Source: Xenophilus aerolatus
Lineage (GTDB): Bacteria; Pseudomonadota; Gammaproteobacteria; Burkholderiales; Burkholderiaceae_C
Reading direction: 5' to 3'
DNA: 64,000 nt
Assembly (NCBI GenBank): GCA_029968055.1
Contig: JASCNX010000001.1
Coordinates: 1,426,001-1,490,000 of the forward strand
Below the pieces are notes generated by a model. The model was not told where the DNA came from and searched no databases. It saw nothing but the letters and a program-made list of their open reading frames with translations. Positions 18,519 through 26,820 of this stretch are shown here, in pieces. Made by a program: the position numbers and the translations under genes. The number at the start of each line of letters is the position of its first letter. Positions within the stretch are counted from its first letter, which is position 1.

Positions 18519-19706
18519 TTACTTCGCCTTGCCGGGATCCTTGACCGCCTTGAGCACGTCGAACTCGACGTTGTAGAGCTTGCCGTCCTTCTTCTCGACC
18601 TTGCGCAGGTACACGTCCTGCACGATGTCGCGGGTCTGGGCGTCGATGAGGACCTGGCCGCGCGGGCTTTCGAAGACCTGGCCCTTCATCTTGTCGAGCA
18701 GCGCCTGGCCGTCGCCCTTGCCGCCGGTGGCCTTCAGGGCCTCGTAGATGATGCGCATGCCGTCGTAGCCGCCCACCGCCATGAAGTTCGGGCGCATGCC
18801 CTTGTTGGCCTTCTCGAAGGCCTCGACGAACTTCTTGTTCAGGGCCGAGGGGTGTGCGGCGGAGTAGTGGTGCGTGGTGACCACGCCCAGCGCGCCCTCG
18901 CCCATGTCGTTGAGCTGGTCGTCGTCGGTCACGTCGCCGGTGGCGATGAGCTTGATGCCCGCCTTGTCCAGGCCGCGCTCGAGGAACTGCTTCATCACCG
19001 CCGCGCCGGCGCCCGAGGGCACGAAGACGAAGAGCGCATCGGGCTTGGCGTCGCGCACCTTCTGCAGGAAGGGCGCGAAGTCCGGGTTGCGCAGCGGCAC
19101 GCGCAGCTTGTCGACCACCTTGCCGCCGTTGAGCGCGAAGCGTTCGGTGAAGAACTTCTCGGCGTCGTTGCCCGGGCCGTAGTCGGCCACCAGCGTGACC
19201 ACCGACTTGATGCCGTTCTTGGGCGCCCAGTCGCCCATCGCGACCGACACCTGCGGCAGCGTGAAGCTCGAGCGCACGATGAAGGGCGAGGCCTCGGTGA
19301 TGCTCGACGTGGCGGCGGCCATGACGACCTGCGGCACCTTGGCCTGCGTGGCCAGCGGGGCCGCGGCCAGCGCGGCCGGCGTGACGCCGAAGCCGGCGAT
19401 GACGTTGACCTTGTCGTTGACGATGAGCTCCTGCGCCAGCCTCTTGGTCACGTCGGGCGTGGCCACGTCGTCCTTGACGATCAGCTCGACCTTGCGGCCG
19501 GCCACGGTGTCGCCGTTCTGCGCCATGTACAGGCGCGCTGCCGCCTCGATCTGGCGGCCGGTGGAGGCCTGCTGGCCGGTCATGGGCAGGATCAGGCCGA
19601 TCTTGAACGGGCCGCTCGCCTGGGCCATCGCGGGCAGCGATGCTGCGGCGCTGGCCAGCGCGATGGCGCCGAGGCCGGCGAATTGGAGAAAGGGGCGACG
19701 CTGCAT
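18519..19706 (-). CDS. livK: Branched-chain amino acid type ABC transporter substrate-binding protein
   Basis: This periplasmic type-I binding protein has 395 aa from ATG 19706. The start is supported by AAGGAGA 8 nt upstream; a longer in-frame start would bury that site. The N-terminus has a twin-arginine-like signal (MQRRPFLQFAGLGAIALASA) with cleavage near AMA-QA. The mature protein follows the Peripla_BP_6 pattern, with FKIGLILPMTGQQASTGRQIEAAARLYM near its start and a two-lobed fold. It is the first gene of the livKHMGF operon. Homologues of this length bind branched amino acids or aromatic acids; the position next to the vanillate genes makes an aromatic acid possible. Confidence 0.92.
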   Translation of the reverse strand: MQRRPFLQFAGLGAIALASAAASLPAMAQASGPFKIGLILPMTGQQASTGRQIEAAARLYMAQNGDTVAGRKVELIVKDDVATPDVTKRLAQELIVNDKVNVIAGFGVTPAALAAAPLATQAKVPQVVMAAATSSITEASPFIVRSSFTLPQVSVAMGDWAPKNGIKSVVTLVADYGPGNDAEKFFTERFALNGGKVVDKLRVPLRNPDFAPFLQKVRDAKPDALFVFVPSGAGAAVMKQFLERGLDKAGIKLIATGDVTDDDQLNDMGEGALGVVTTHHYSAAHPSALNKKFVEAFEKANKGMRPNFMAVGGYDGMRIIYEALKATGGKGDGQALLDKMKGQVFESPRGQVLIDAQTRDIVQDVYLRKVEKKDGKLYNVEFDVLKAVKDPGKAK

Positions 19707-19868
19707 GCGGGTGTCTCCTTGGGACGGGTCGATTCGAAAGCGAAATATTGTGGTCAATCGCCGCGGCGCGTCCGCGGGGGCAAACCCGGGAAACCATGGC
19801 GTGCCGGCAGCCAGTGCGCGATGAAGCGAACGGCTGCGCGATCATCGCGCAGCGGCCGGCGGCGTGCC

Positions 19869-20624
19869 TCAGCCATGGCGGCGGATCAGTTGCACGCCGG
19901 GCAGCGCGCCGCCGCCATCGCCGCGCACCGCATCGCGAAGGTTGCGCTGCGCGATGCGGCTGTGCTCGCGCATCAGCGCCTCGGCGCGGGCGCCCTCGCG
20001 GGCGGCAATGGCCTCCAGCACGCGGCGGTGCTGGTCCTGGGCCACGTAGAACATGTCGCGCGAGCGCGGCGAATGCGCCTGCACCACGACGAAGGCCGAG
20101 GGCGAGGCGAAGGGCTGGCGCACGGCGCGGTCGAGCTCGCGCGAAAGCACGCGGCTGTCGGCCATGCGGCCCAGCAATGCGTGGAAGCGCCCGTTGGCCT
20201 GCACGTAGCGCGAGAACTCGGCGTCGTCCAGCTGCGGCCGCGCCAGGGCGGCATCGATCTCGGCCAGCACGGCCTCGGCCTCGGCCATCAGGGCGGAGGG
20301 CACGCCCCGCTCCGCGGCCAGGCGCGCCATCAGGCCTTCCAGCGTGCCGCGCAGCTCGATGGCGTCGGCCACCTCGCGCTCGGAGAACGAGCGGACCGCG
20401 AAGCCGCCGTGCGGCAGCGCCTCGAGCAGGCCCTCCTGCTCCAGCTTGACCAGCGCCGCGCGGATCGGGGTGCGCGAGATGCCGAGCTTCTCCACGATGG
20501 CCACCTCGCCGACGCGGTCGCCCGGCGCCAGCTCTCCGGCCAACACCATCTCGCGCAGCTGCAGCTGCGCACGCAGGGCTTGCGAGCTTCCTTCCGGCAG
20601 CGGCGTGGGGTCGACGGGGGGCAT
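19869..20624 (-). CDS. GntR family (FCD domain) repressor of the van genes
   Basis: This is a FadR-subfamily regulator of 251 aa with an N-terminal winged helix (VGEVAIVEKLGISRTPIRAALVKLEQEGLLEALPHGGFAVRSFSE). An all-helical FCD effector domain follows, with the metal/ligand-type residues EFSRYVQANGRFHALLGRMADS and QHRRVLEAIAAREGARAEALMREH. It diverges from vanA, the arrangement of VanR in many proteobacteria. Two identical TGTATACA palindromes lie between the two genes. ATG 20624 (MPPVDPTPLPEG) is chosen because an ATG 39 nt upstream would place an operator inside the coding region. The expected inducer is vanillate. Confidence 0.88.
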   Translation of the reverse strand: MPPVDPTPLPEGSSQALRAQLQLREMVLAGELAPGDRVGEVAIVEKLGISRTPIRAALVKLEQEGLLEALPHGGFAVRSFSEREVADAIELRGTLEGLMARLAAERGVPSALMAEAEAVLAEIDAALARPQLDDAEFSRYVQANGRFHALLGRMADSRVLSRELDRAVRQPFASPSAFVVVQAHSPRSRDMFYVAQDQHRRVLEAIAAREGARAEALMREHSRIAQRNLRDAVRGDGGGALPGVQLIRRHG

Positions 20625-20639
20625 GCGACGGAGTCTAAA

Positions 20640-20647
20640 TGTATACA
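20640..20647. promoter_or_regulatory. GntR/VanR operator 1
   Basis: The perfect palindrome TGTATACA lies 16 bp upstream of the regulator's start and is part of AAATGTATACA. The same 11-mer recurs in inverted orientation at operator 2. It sits where it would cover the regulator's own promoter. Confidence 0.65.
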
Positions 20648-20713
20648 GTGCTCGATCAGTCATGCGATTTGATGCTCGTTTACCCTGATATATCGGCCAT
20701 TTGGCCCCATCGA

Positions 20714-20721
20714 TGTATACA
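20714..20721. promoter_or_regulatory. GntR/VanR operator 2
   Basis: A second TGTATACA, extended to TGTATACATTT, lies 52 bp upstream of the vanA ATG. Its centre is 74 bp from that of operator 1, close to seven helical turns. Binding to both could loop or co-repress the divergent promoters. Confidence 0.65.
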
Positions 20722-20772
20722 TTTTTGGGTCGCGTTTCGATAATCACGTCTCCATCCCGAAGAGCCCACACG

Positions 20773-21828
20773 ATGTTTCCCAAGAACACCTGGTACGTCG
20801 CCTGCACCCCCGACGAAATCGACGACAAGCCGCTGGGCCGCACCATTTGCGGCGAGGCGATGGTCTTCTACCGCGGCCGAGACGGCCGGGCCGTGGCGCT
20901 GGAAGACTTCTGCCCGCACCGCGGCGCGCCCCTCTCGCTCGGCGAGGTGTGCGACGGCCAGCTGGTGTGCGGCTACCACGGCCTGGTCATGGGCGAGGAA
21001 GGCAAGACCGTAGCCATGCCCGGCCAGCGCGTGCAGGCCTTCCCCTGCATCAAGCGCTTCGCGGTGGTCGAGCGCCACGGCTTCGTCTGGGTGTGGCCCG
21101 GCGACCAGCAGCAGGCCGACCCGGCCAAGATCCATGCGCTCGAATGGGCCGAGAACCCGGAGTGGGCCTACGGCGGCGGCCTGTACCACATCCAGGCCGA
21201 CTACCGGCTCATGATCGACAACCTGATGGACCTCACCCACGAGACCTACGTCCACAGCACCAGCATCGGCCAGAAGGAGATCGACGAGACCCCCGTCAAC
21301 ACCAAGACCGAGGGCGAGCAGGTGGTGACCAGCCGCTTCATGGACAACGTGATGGCCCCGCCCTTCTGGCGCGCCAACCTGCGCGGCAACGGCCTGCCCG
21401 ACGACCAGCCGGTGGACCGCTGGCAGGTCTGCCGCTTCACCCCGCCGAGCCACGTGATGATCGAGGTCGGCGTGGCGCTGGCCGGACACGGCGGCTACCA
21501 CGCGCCCAAGGACAAGAAGGTCTATTCGATCGTGGTGGACTTCATCACGCCCGAGACCGAGACCTCGCACTGGTACTTCTGGGGCATGGCGCGCAACTTC
21601 AACGTGAAGGACAAGGCGCTCACCGCGCAGATCCGCGAGAACCAGGGCAAGGTGTTTGCCGAAGACACGGCCGTGCTCGAAGCGCAGCAGCGCTCGCTGC
21701 TGGCCCACCCCGGCCGGCGCCTGCTGATGCTCAACATCGACGCCGGCGGCGTGCAGTCGCGCCGCGTGATCGACCGCATCCTGGCGGCCGAGCGCGCCAC
21801 CCAGCCCGCGGCGGAGGCCACGGCATGA
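20773..21828 (+). CDS. vanA: Vanillate O-demethylase oxygenase subunit VanA
   Basis: This Rieske non-heme iron oxygenase removes the methyl group of vanillate as formaldehyde, giving protocatechuate. The 351-aa protein (normal length) has the [2Fe-2S] ligands C47-x-H49 (FCPHRGAPLS) and C66-x2-H69 (VCGYHG). The mononuclear iron site lies in DNLMDLTHETYVHSTSIG (D, H, H). The N-terminus MFPKNTWYVACTPDEI is typical of VanA. vanB follows with ATGA overlap. Two GntR-type operators precede it. Related enzymes act on other methoxybenzoates, so veratrate- or syringate-type substrates are possible, but the VanR-VanAB layout favours vanillate. Confidence 0.93.
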   Translation: MFPKNTWYVACTPDEIDDKPLGRTICGEAMVFYRGRDGRAVALEDFCPHRGAPLSLGEVCDGQLVCGYHGLVMGEEGKTVAMPGQRVQAFPCIKRFAVVERHGFVWVWPGDQQQADPAKIHALEWAENPEWAYGGGLYHIQADYRLMIDNLMDLTHETYVHSTSIGQKEIDETPVNTKTEGEQVVTSRFMDNVMAPPFWRANLRGNGLPDDQPVDRWQVCRFTPPSHVMIEVGVALAGHGGYHAPKDKKVYSIVVDFITPETETSHWYFWGMARNFNVKDKALTAQIRENQGKVFAEDTAVLEAQQRSLLAHPGRRLLMLNIDAGGVQSRRVIDRILAAERATQPAAEATA

Positions 21829-22790
21829 CGATCGAGGTGCGCGTTCGCCGCAAGCGCGAAGTGGCCGAGGGCATCTGCGCCTTCGAGCTCGAGCGTGCGG
21901 ACGGCGGCGCCCTGCCCGCCTTCGGTGCCGGCTCGCACATCGACGTGCACGTGCCCGGCGGGCCGGTGCGGCAGTATTCCCTGAGCAACATCCACGGCGC
22001 GGACCCGGCCTCGCGCGGGCACTACCGCATCGCCGTGCTGCGCGAGCCCGCGTCGCGCGGCGGCTCGGCAGGCATGCACGAGAAGGTGAACGAAGGCGAC
22101 CTGCTGACCATCGGCGGGCCGCGCAACCACTTCCCGCTGCACGACGCGCCGCGCAGCCTGCTGCTGGCCGGCGGCATCGGCGTCACGCCCATCCTGTGCA
22201 TGGCCCAGCGGCTGGCTGCATGGGGCGCCGATTTCGAGATGCACTACTGCACCCGCTCGGCGGCCCGCACGGCCTTCCGTGACGAGATCGCAAGCAGCCC
22301 CTTTGCCGACAACGTGCACTTCCACCACGACGATGGCGACGACGCGCAGAAGCTGCGTGCGGCCGAGCTGCTGGCCCATCCCGAGCCGGGCACCCAGGTC
22401 TACGTCTGCGGCCCGGGCGGCTTCATCGACCACGTGATGGGCGTCGCCAAGGCCCAGGGCTGGCCGGCGAACCAGCTGCACACCGAGTACTTCACCGCCG
22501 CCGCGCAGGACACCTCGGGCGACCAGCCCTTCCAGGTCAAGCTCACCAGCAGCGGGCAGACCTACGCCGTGCCCAAGGACCGCAGCGTGGTCGAGACCCT
22601 GCGTGCCCACGGCGTGGAGGTGATGACCGCCTGCGAGCAGGGCGTGTGCGGCACCTGCCTCACGCGCGTGCTCGAGGGCACGCCGGACCACCGCGACGTC
22701 TACCTCACCGACGAGGAGAAGGCCGCGGGCGACCAGTTCCTGCCCTGCTGCTCGCGCGCGAAGACGCCGCTGCTGGTGCTGGACCTCTGA
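21825..22790 (+). CDS. vanB: Vanillate O-demethylase reductase subunit VanB
   Basis: This is the electron-transfer partner of VanA, a class IA reductase passing NADH electrons through FMN and a plant-type ferredoxin. Within 321 aa the domains are in order: FMN-binding barrel with RQYSLSN (50-55), NAD-binding domain with GGIGVTPIL (116-124) and VYVCGPGGF (193-200), and a C-terminal [2Fe-2S] domain. The cluster cysteines are C270, C275, C278 and C308 (ACEQGVCGTC...CC). The start codon overlaps the vanA stop (ATGA), so the two subunits are coupled. Confidence 0.95.
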   Translation: MTIEVRVRRKREVAEGICAFELERADGGALPAFGAGSHIDVHVPGGPVRQYSLSNIHGADPASRGHYRIAVLREPASRGGSAGMHEKVNEGDLLTIGGPRNHFPLHDAPRSLLLAGGIGVTPILCMAQRLAAWGADFEMHYCTRSAARTAFRDEIASSPFADNVHFHHDDGDDAQKLRAAELLAHPEPGTQVYVCGPGGFIDHVMGVAKAQGWPANQLHTEYFTAAAQDTSGDQPFQVKLTSSGQTYAVPKDRSVVETLRAHGVEVMTACEQGVCGTCLTRVLEGTPDHRDVYLTDEEKAAGDQFLPCCSRAKTPLLVLDL

Positions 22791-22796
22791 CGCCGC

Positions 22797-22820
22797 GCGG
22801 CAGGCTGCGCAGCCTGCCGC
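22797..22820. other. Perfect 24-bp palindrome after vanB
   Basis: GCGGCAGGCTGC followed directly by its reverse complement makes an uninterrupted 24-bp palindrome six bases after the vanB stop. There is no T-tract, so it is not a standard terminator. It may be a hairpin that protects the vanAB message from 3' decay, or a dyad recognised by a protein. Confidence 0.6.
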
Positions 22821-22912
22821 CAGCGCCGCAATCCAGTTACATTCAAGAATCAATTTGCGCCGCGCCCCGCCGGGCCGACGGCGTGTTCATCGCATCCCAA
22901 GGAGACCCGTTC

Positions 22913-24022
22913 ATGCAGCTCCCCGCCCGCTACGACCACGTCGGCAGCTTCCTGCGTCCCAAGTACCTGCTCGAGGCCCGCGAGCAGAAGGCCCGCGGCG
23001 AGATCACGCCCGAGCAACTGCGCACGGTGGAAGACAAGGCCATCACCGAGATCGTGAAGTTCCAGGAGGACATCGGCCTCAAGAGCATCACCGACGGCGA
23101 GTTCCGCCGCACCTACTTCCACATCGACTTCCTCGAGCAGCTCGGCGGCGTCAAGACGGACATCCCCGTCACCATCCGCAAGCCCGACGGCACCGAGGAG
23201 CTCGCACCGCCCGTGATGCGCGTCGTCGACAAGGTCACGCACGCGAAGAACATCCAGCTCGCCGACTTCGAGTACCTCAAGAGCCAGGTCTCGGCCGGCC
23301 ACACGCCCAAGGTGACCATTCCCTCGCCCACGATGCTGCACTTCCGCGGCGGGCGGGCGGGCATCAGCAAGCAGGCGTACCCCGAGCTCGACCCGGCCTT
23401 CTACGACGACGTGGCCCAGGCCTATGGCGACGAGTTGCGCTCCCTGGCCGCCGCCGGCTGCACCTACGTGCAGATGGACGACACCAACCTCGCCTACCTG
23501 TGCGACGAGAAGATGCGCGAGGCGGCCCGCCAGCGCGGCGACGACCCGAACGAACTGCCGCACCGCTACGCGCAGTTCATCAACAAGGTCGTGGCGCAGA
23601 AGCCGGCCGGCATGCTGCTGGCGATGCACCTGTGCCGCGGCAACTTCAAGAGCACGCACGCGGCGGCCGGCAACTACGAGCCGGTGGCCGAGGCGCTGCT
23701 CAAGGAGATGAACCTCGACGCGTACTTCATGGAGTACGACGATGCACGCTCGGGCGACTTCAAGCCGCTGCGCTACCTGGCGCCGGGCAAGACGGTGGTG
23801 CTGGGCCTGGTGACCACCAAGTTCGGCCAGATGGAAGACAAGGACGAGCTCAAGCGCCGCATCGACGAGGCCGCCAAGTACGCCTCGCTCGACCAGCTGG
23901 CACTGTCGCCGCAGTGCGGCTTCTCCAGCACCGTGCACGGCAACAACATCGCGGTGGAGGCGCAGCGTTCCAAGCTGCGCCTGGTGGTCGAGACGGCGCA
24001 GGAGGTGTGGGGCAGCGCCTGA
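22913..24022 (+). CDS. Stand-alone MetE C-terminal domain (cobalamin-independent methyltransferase family)
   Basis: This 369-aa protein matches only the catalytic half of cobalamin-independent methionine synthase (full MetE is about 750 aa). The zinc ligands are all present: H239 and C241 in LAMHLCRGN, E274 in YFMEYDD, and C335 in LSPQCGFSS. The active-site Asp is in YVQMDDTN. The start is set by AAGGAGA 7 nt before ATG 22913. Members of this short family use corrinoid proteins or small methyl donors, or act in methylotrophic or demethylation settings. Its position right after vanAB, which releases a one-carbon unit, is suggestive, but VanAB yields formaldehyde rather than a methyl group. The methyl donor is unknown. 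Confidence 0.85.
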   Translation: MQLPARYDHVGSFLRPKYLLEAREQKARGEITPEQLRTVEDKAITEIVKFQEDIGLKSITDGEFRRTYFHIDFLEQLGGVKTDIPVTIRKPDGTEELAPPVMRVVDKVTHAKNIQLADFEYLKSQVSAGHTPKVTIPSPTMLHFRGGRAGISKQAYPELDPAFYDDVAQAYGDELRSLAAAGCTYVQMDDTNLAYLCDEKMREAARQRGDDPNELPHRYAQFINKVVAQKPAGMLLAMHLCRGNFKSTHAAAGNYEPVAEALLKEMNLDAYFMEYDDARSGDFKPLRYLAPGKTVVLGLVTTKFGQMEDKDELKRRIDEAAKYASLDQLALSPQCGFSSTVHGNNIAVEAQRSKLRLVVETAQEVWGSA

Positions 24023-24047
24023 CCCACGTCCGGCACCGCGTGCCCAG

Positions 24048-24080
24048 GGCGCCCGAGCTGCAAGGCCGGGCGCCTTTTTT
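24048..24080 (+). terminator. Rho-independent terminator after the MetE-like gene
   Basis: GGCGCCCG (24048-24055) pairs perfectly with CGGGCGCC (24067-24074), followed by six T residues (24075-24080). It closes the vanAB-metE-like transcription unit. Confidence 0.92.
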
Positions 24081-24142
24081 CTCAGCGCGCGGGAAGGATT
24101 CGGGGCAGCAGATGCCCATGGATGTGCGAAGCTCCGCCACCG

Positions 24143-25516
24143 ATGCTCCATTCCTTCGCGCCCTGGCTGCCCAGCGTTTCCCAGCACTTCCTGGTGGTGG
24201 CCATCGCGCTGCTGGTCTACGTGCTGACCACGCGCGCCCGGCGCGAGCAGCGGGCGCCGACCAGCGCCATCGCCTGGGTGCTGGGCATGCTGCTGATGCC
24301 CTACCTCGCGCTGCCGGCCTACCTGGTCTTCGGCCAGCGCAAGCTCCGGCCGGCAGGCGTGCCCCGACCACCCCGCGCCGCGCCGGCCGGCCACTGGGCG
24401 GCCGAGCTGGTCGACAGCTTCGGCCTGGCCGCGCCCAGCCGCTGCGCGATTCACCTGCATCCCGACGGCACGGCCGCGCGCGATGCGCTGTGGACGGTCA
24501 TCGACGGCGCGCAGCGTTCGCTGGACGTGTGCACCTTCATCATCGGCGACGACGAGATCGGGCAGGAAGTGGTGCGCCGCCTGGCCGCACGCGCGCGCCA
24601 GGGCGTGCGGGTGCGGGTGCTGCTCGACGGCTTCGGTGCGCTGTCGCTGCCGCGCCGCTACTTCGACACGCTGCGCGAGGCGGGCGGCCACGTGAGCGTG
24701 TTCCGGCCGCTGTTCAGCCTGCGGCGCACCGGGCCGCGCAACCTGCGCAACCACCGCAAGTTCACCATTGCCGACGACCGCTGGCTGTGGAGCGGCGGCC
24801 GCAACCTGGCCGGCGAGTACTTCACCGGCAACGCCGCCCACCCGGTGCCGTGGCGCGACCTGTCCTTCGACATCCGCGGCGACGTGGCCGCCGCCGCGGC
24901 GCGCCAGTTCGAGCACGACTGGGCCTCGGTGCGGCGCACGGCGGCGCGCGTCGTGCCGCCGCAGCCACCGGTGCACGAAGGGCAGCTCGCCCAGTTCCTG
25001 CCCAGCGGGCCCGACCAGACCGAGGACACGGCGCAGGCGCTGCTCGTCGACGCGTGCTTCCGCGCCGAGCACCGCATCCTCGCCATCACCCCGTACTTCG
25101 TGCCGGGCGACAGCCTGCGCGATGCGCTGCGCCTGGCGGCCCGGCGCGGCGTGCAGGTGACCGTCGCCGTGCCGCAGCAGTCCAACCACCGGCTGGCCGA
25201 CTTCGTGCGCAGCCGCGCCATGCGCGACCTGGCGCGCGCCGGCGTGGCCTTCCGCATGCTGCCCTTCATGGCCCATGCCAAGGCGGTGGTGGTCGACCAC
25301 GACCTGGCGATGTGCGGCTCGATCAACCTCGACCTGCGCAGCCTGCTGCTGAACCACGAGGCGGCCGTCGTCTTCTACGGCACCGAGCAGGTCGACTGGC
25401 TCAGCGGCTGGATCGAGACCACCGCCTCCGCCGGGGACACCTACCGCGCCCGCCAGCCCGGCCTGGTGCGCGACCTGGCCGAAGGGCTGCTGCTCACGCT
25501 GGCCTTCCAGCTCTGA
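24143..25516 (+). CDS. Phospholipase D-like cardiolipin synthase
   Basis: This is a membrane-anchored PLD-superfamily phosphatidyltransferase, probably making cardiolipin from phosphatidylglycerol. The 457-aa protein has two N-terminal hydrophobic helices (FLVVAIALLVYVLTT and AWVLGMLLMPYLALPAYLVFG), as in ClsA-type enzymes. Two HKD motifs follow: HRKFTIADD starting near H204 and HAKAVVVDHDLAMCGSINLD starting near H378. The family usually has HxKx4Dx6GG/S, which both copies satisfy. ATG 24143 (MLHSFAPW) is preferred to an upstream ATG at 24122. The gene is single, convergent with the ROK-like gene. Confidence 0.88.
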   Translation: MLHSFAPWLPSVSQHFLVVAIALLVYVLTTRARREQRAPTSAIAWVLGMLLMPYLALPAYLVFGQRKLRPAGVPRPPRAAPAGHWAAELVDSFGLAAPSRCAIHLHPDGTAARDALWTVIDGAQRSLDVCTFIIGDDEIGQEVVRRLAARARQGVRVRVLLDGFGALSLPRRYFDTLREAGGHVSVFRPLFSLRRTGPRNLRNHRKFTIADDRWLWSGGRNLAGEYFTGNAAHPVPWRDLSFDIRGDVAAAAARQFEHDWASVRRTAARVVPPQPPVHEGQLAQFLPSGPDQTEDTAQALLVDACFRAEHRILAITPYFVPGDSLRDALRLAARRGVQVTVAVPQQSNHRLADFVRSRAMRDLARAGVAFRMLPFMAHAKAVVVDHDLAMCGSINLDLRSLLLNHEAAVVFYGTEQVDWLSGWIETTASAGDTYRARQPGLVRDLAEGLLLTLAFQL

Positions 25517-25517
25517 G

Positions 25518-25552
25518 CCGCGCCGGCCTCACTCGGCCGCCGGCCGGCGCGG
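25518..25552. terminator. Hairpin between convergent genes
   Basis: CCGCGCCGGCC (25518-25528) pairs perfectly with GGCCGGCGCGG (25542-25552). It spans the 3' ends of the PLD gene and the ROK-like gene, overlapping the latter's last codons. No T-tract is present, so any termination role is uncertain. Confidence 0.45.
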
Positions 25553-26668
25553 GGTGGTGTTGAGGTAGCTCGCGTTGCCCAGCCCGGTGCCGATGGTCAG
25601 CACCGCCCAGCGCTTGACGTCGCGCATGAAGGGCACCTCGCTCAGGCCCTGCACCACGGCGTCGTTGTGCATCAGGACCTGGGTCGCGTCCTGGCCGATC
25701 ACGGACATCTTCTCGCGCAGCGCCGTCGGCAGGTGGAAAGTGTCGGCCGCCCAGTTGCCGGGCAGGTTCTGCGCGCCGCGGGCGATGGTGCCGTCGGAAC
25801 GGATCAGGCCCGGGCAGGCGATGCCCACGAAGGGCGCGAGGCGCAGGCCCTCGCGCTCGGCCCACACCACCATGTCGGCCAGCATGGCGACCAGCCCGTC
25901 GACCAGCCCGGTGCGGCTGGGCTCGTCGTCCGCGTGGCGCCACTTGGTGCGCCGCACGACCTTGGCGCGCGACAGGTCCTCGGCCTTGTCGCGGCGGAAC
26001 TTCACGATGCCGCAGCGCACGTTGGTGCCGCCGATGTCCAGCGCGAGCAGCGCGTCGTGGTGCTCGATGAAGTGCGGCGGCGCCAGGTGCACCCAGCCGA
26101 TCAGGCCGCCGTCGTCGACCTCGTGGCGCAGGCGTCCCAGCTCCACCGGCAGCTCGGCGGCATGGCACAGCGCCGCCGCCTCCAGGATCGCGCGTTCGCC
26201 CACGTCGCTCTCGGGAAAGCCGCCGCCGACCACGATGCGCTGGATGCCGTGCCAGGCCTTCTGGCGCATGAAGCGCTGGATCACCTGGGCGAGCTCGACC
26301 GCGAACTCCTCGATGGCACCGTGCAGGATGTCGCTGGCCTCGGCGTTCATCTTGCCGCGCAGCGCGCGGTCCAGCGTCTTCTTGGTCAGCGCGGCCGAAG
26401 GCAGGTTGCCCAGCGGGTCCTTGCGGCCCTTGTCGCGATGGCGCTTGCGCCAGGCGTCGACGAGCTGGCGGAAGGCCGTCTGGCTGGCCCGGTCGCCGAT
26501 GAAGCCGTGGTCGTCCTGCACCTCCAGGTTGTAGCTGGTGATCCGCACCTCGGCGAGCTCGGTCACGCCATGGTGGGCGCCGACGATGCTGGGCGCGGGT
26601 GCCTTGCGCGGGCGCTTGCGGGGTGTCGACGACGGGGCTGTCTTGGAGGGGGTCTTGCGTGTGGCCAT
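25529..26668 (-). CDS. ROK-like kinase with apparently circularly permuted motif order
   Basis: This 379-aa protein belongs to the ASKHA/ROK sugar-kinase superfamily by its motifs: phosphate-1 loop ALDIGGTNVRCGIVKF (209-224), ROK-type IACPGLIRSDGTI (283-295) with NLPGNW (301-306), acidic MHNDAVVQG (333-341) and TIGTGLGNA (358-366). In usual ROK proteins DIGGT is near residue 10 and a GGG adenosine motif closes the protein. Here the GGG-like segment RIVVGGGFPESDVGERAI occurs first (144-161) and DIGGT starts at 211, while the protein ends just after GTGLGNA. This is the order expected from circular permutation. The first 25 residues are Lys/Pro/Arg-rich. The ROK zinc-binding CxC motif is absent. 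Substrate is unknown. Confidence 0.75.
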   Translation of the reverse strand: MATRKTPSKTAPSSTPRKRPRKAPAPSIVGAHHGVTELAEVRITSYNLEVQDDHGFIGDRASQTAFRQLVDAWRKRHRDKGRKDPLGNLPSAALTKKTLDRALRGKMNAEASDILHGAIEEFAVELAQVIQRFMRQKAWHGIQRIVVGGGFPESDVGERAILEAAALCHAAELPVELGRLRHEVDDGGLIGWVHLAPPHFIEHHDALLALDIGGTNVRCGIVKFRRDKAEDLSRAKVVRRTKWRHADDEPSRTGLVDGLVAMLADMVVWAEREGLRLAPFVGIACPGLIRSDGTIARGAQNLPGNWAADTFHLPTALREKMSVIGQDATQVLMHNDAVVQGLSEVPFMRDVKRWAVLTIGTGLGNASYLNTTPRRPAAE

Positions 26669-26820
26669 GAAGAAGTGAAGGTCACGGGGTGGACGGGCGA
26701 AAGCACGCCTTGGACCTGAGCATGCCTGCGACCCGCAGCTCGCCCTGCGGGGCGGCAGGACCGCAACTCATCGGCGTGGCGCACCTGCGGATGTAGGAAG
26801 GCCGGCTATAAACTGGCCCG

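Noticed and set aside
26807-26812. TATAAA as promoter of the osmoprotectant fusion gene
   Set aside because: Only 8 bp from the ATG, so it would give a nearly leaderless message; no matching -35 box was found, so it is not listed as a promoter.
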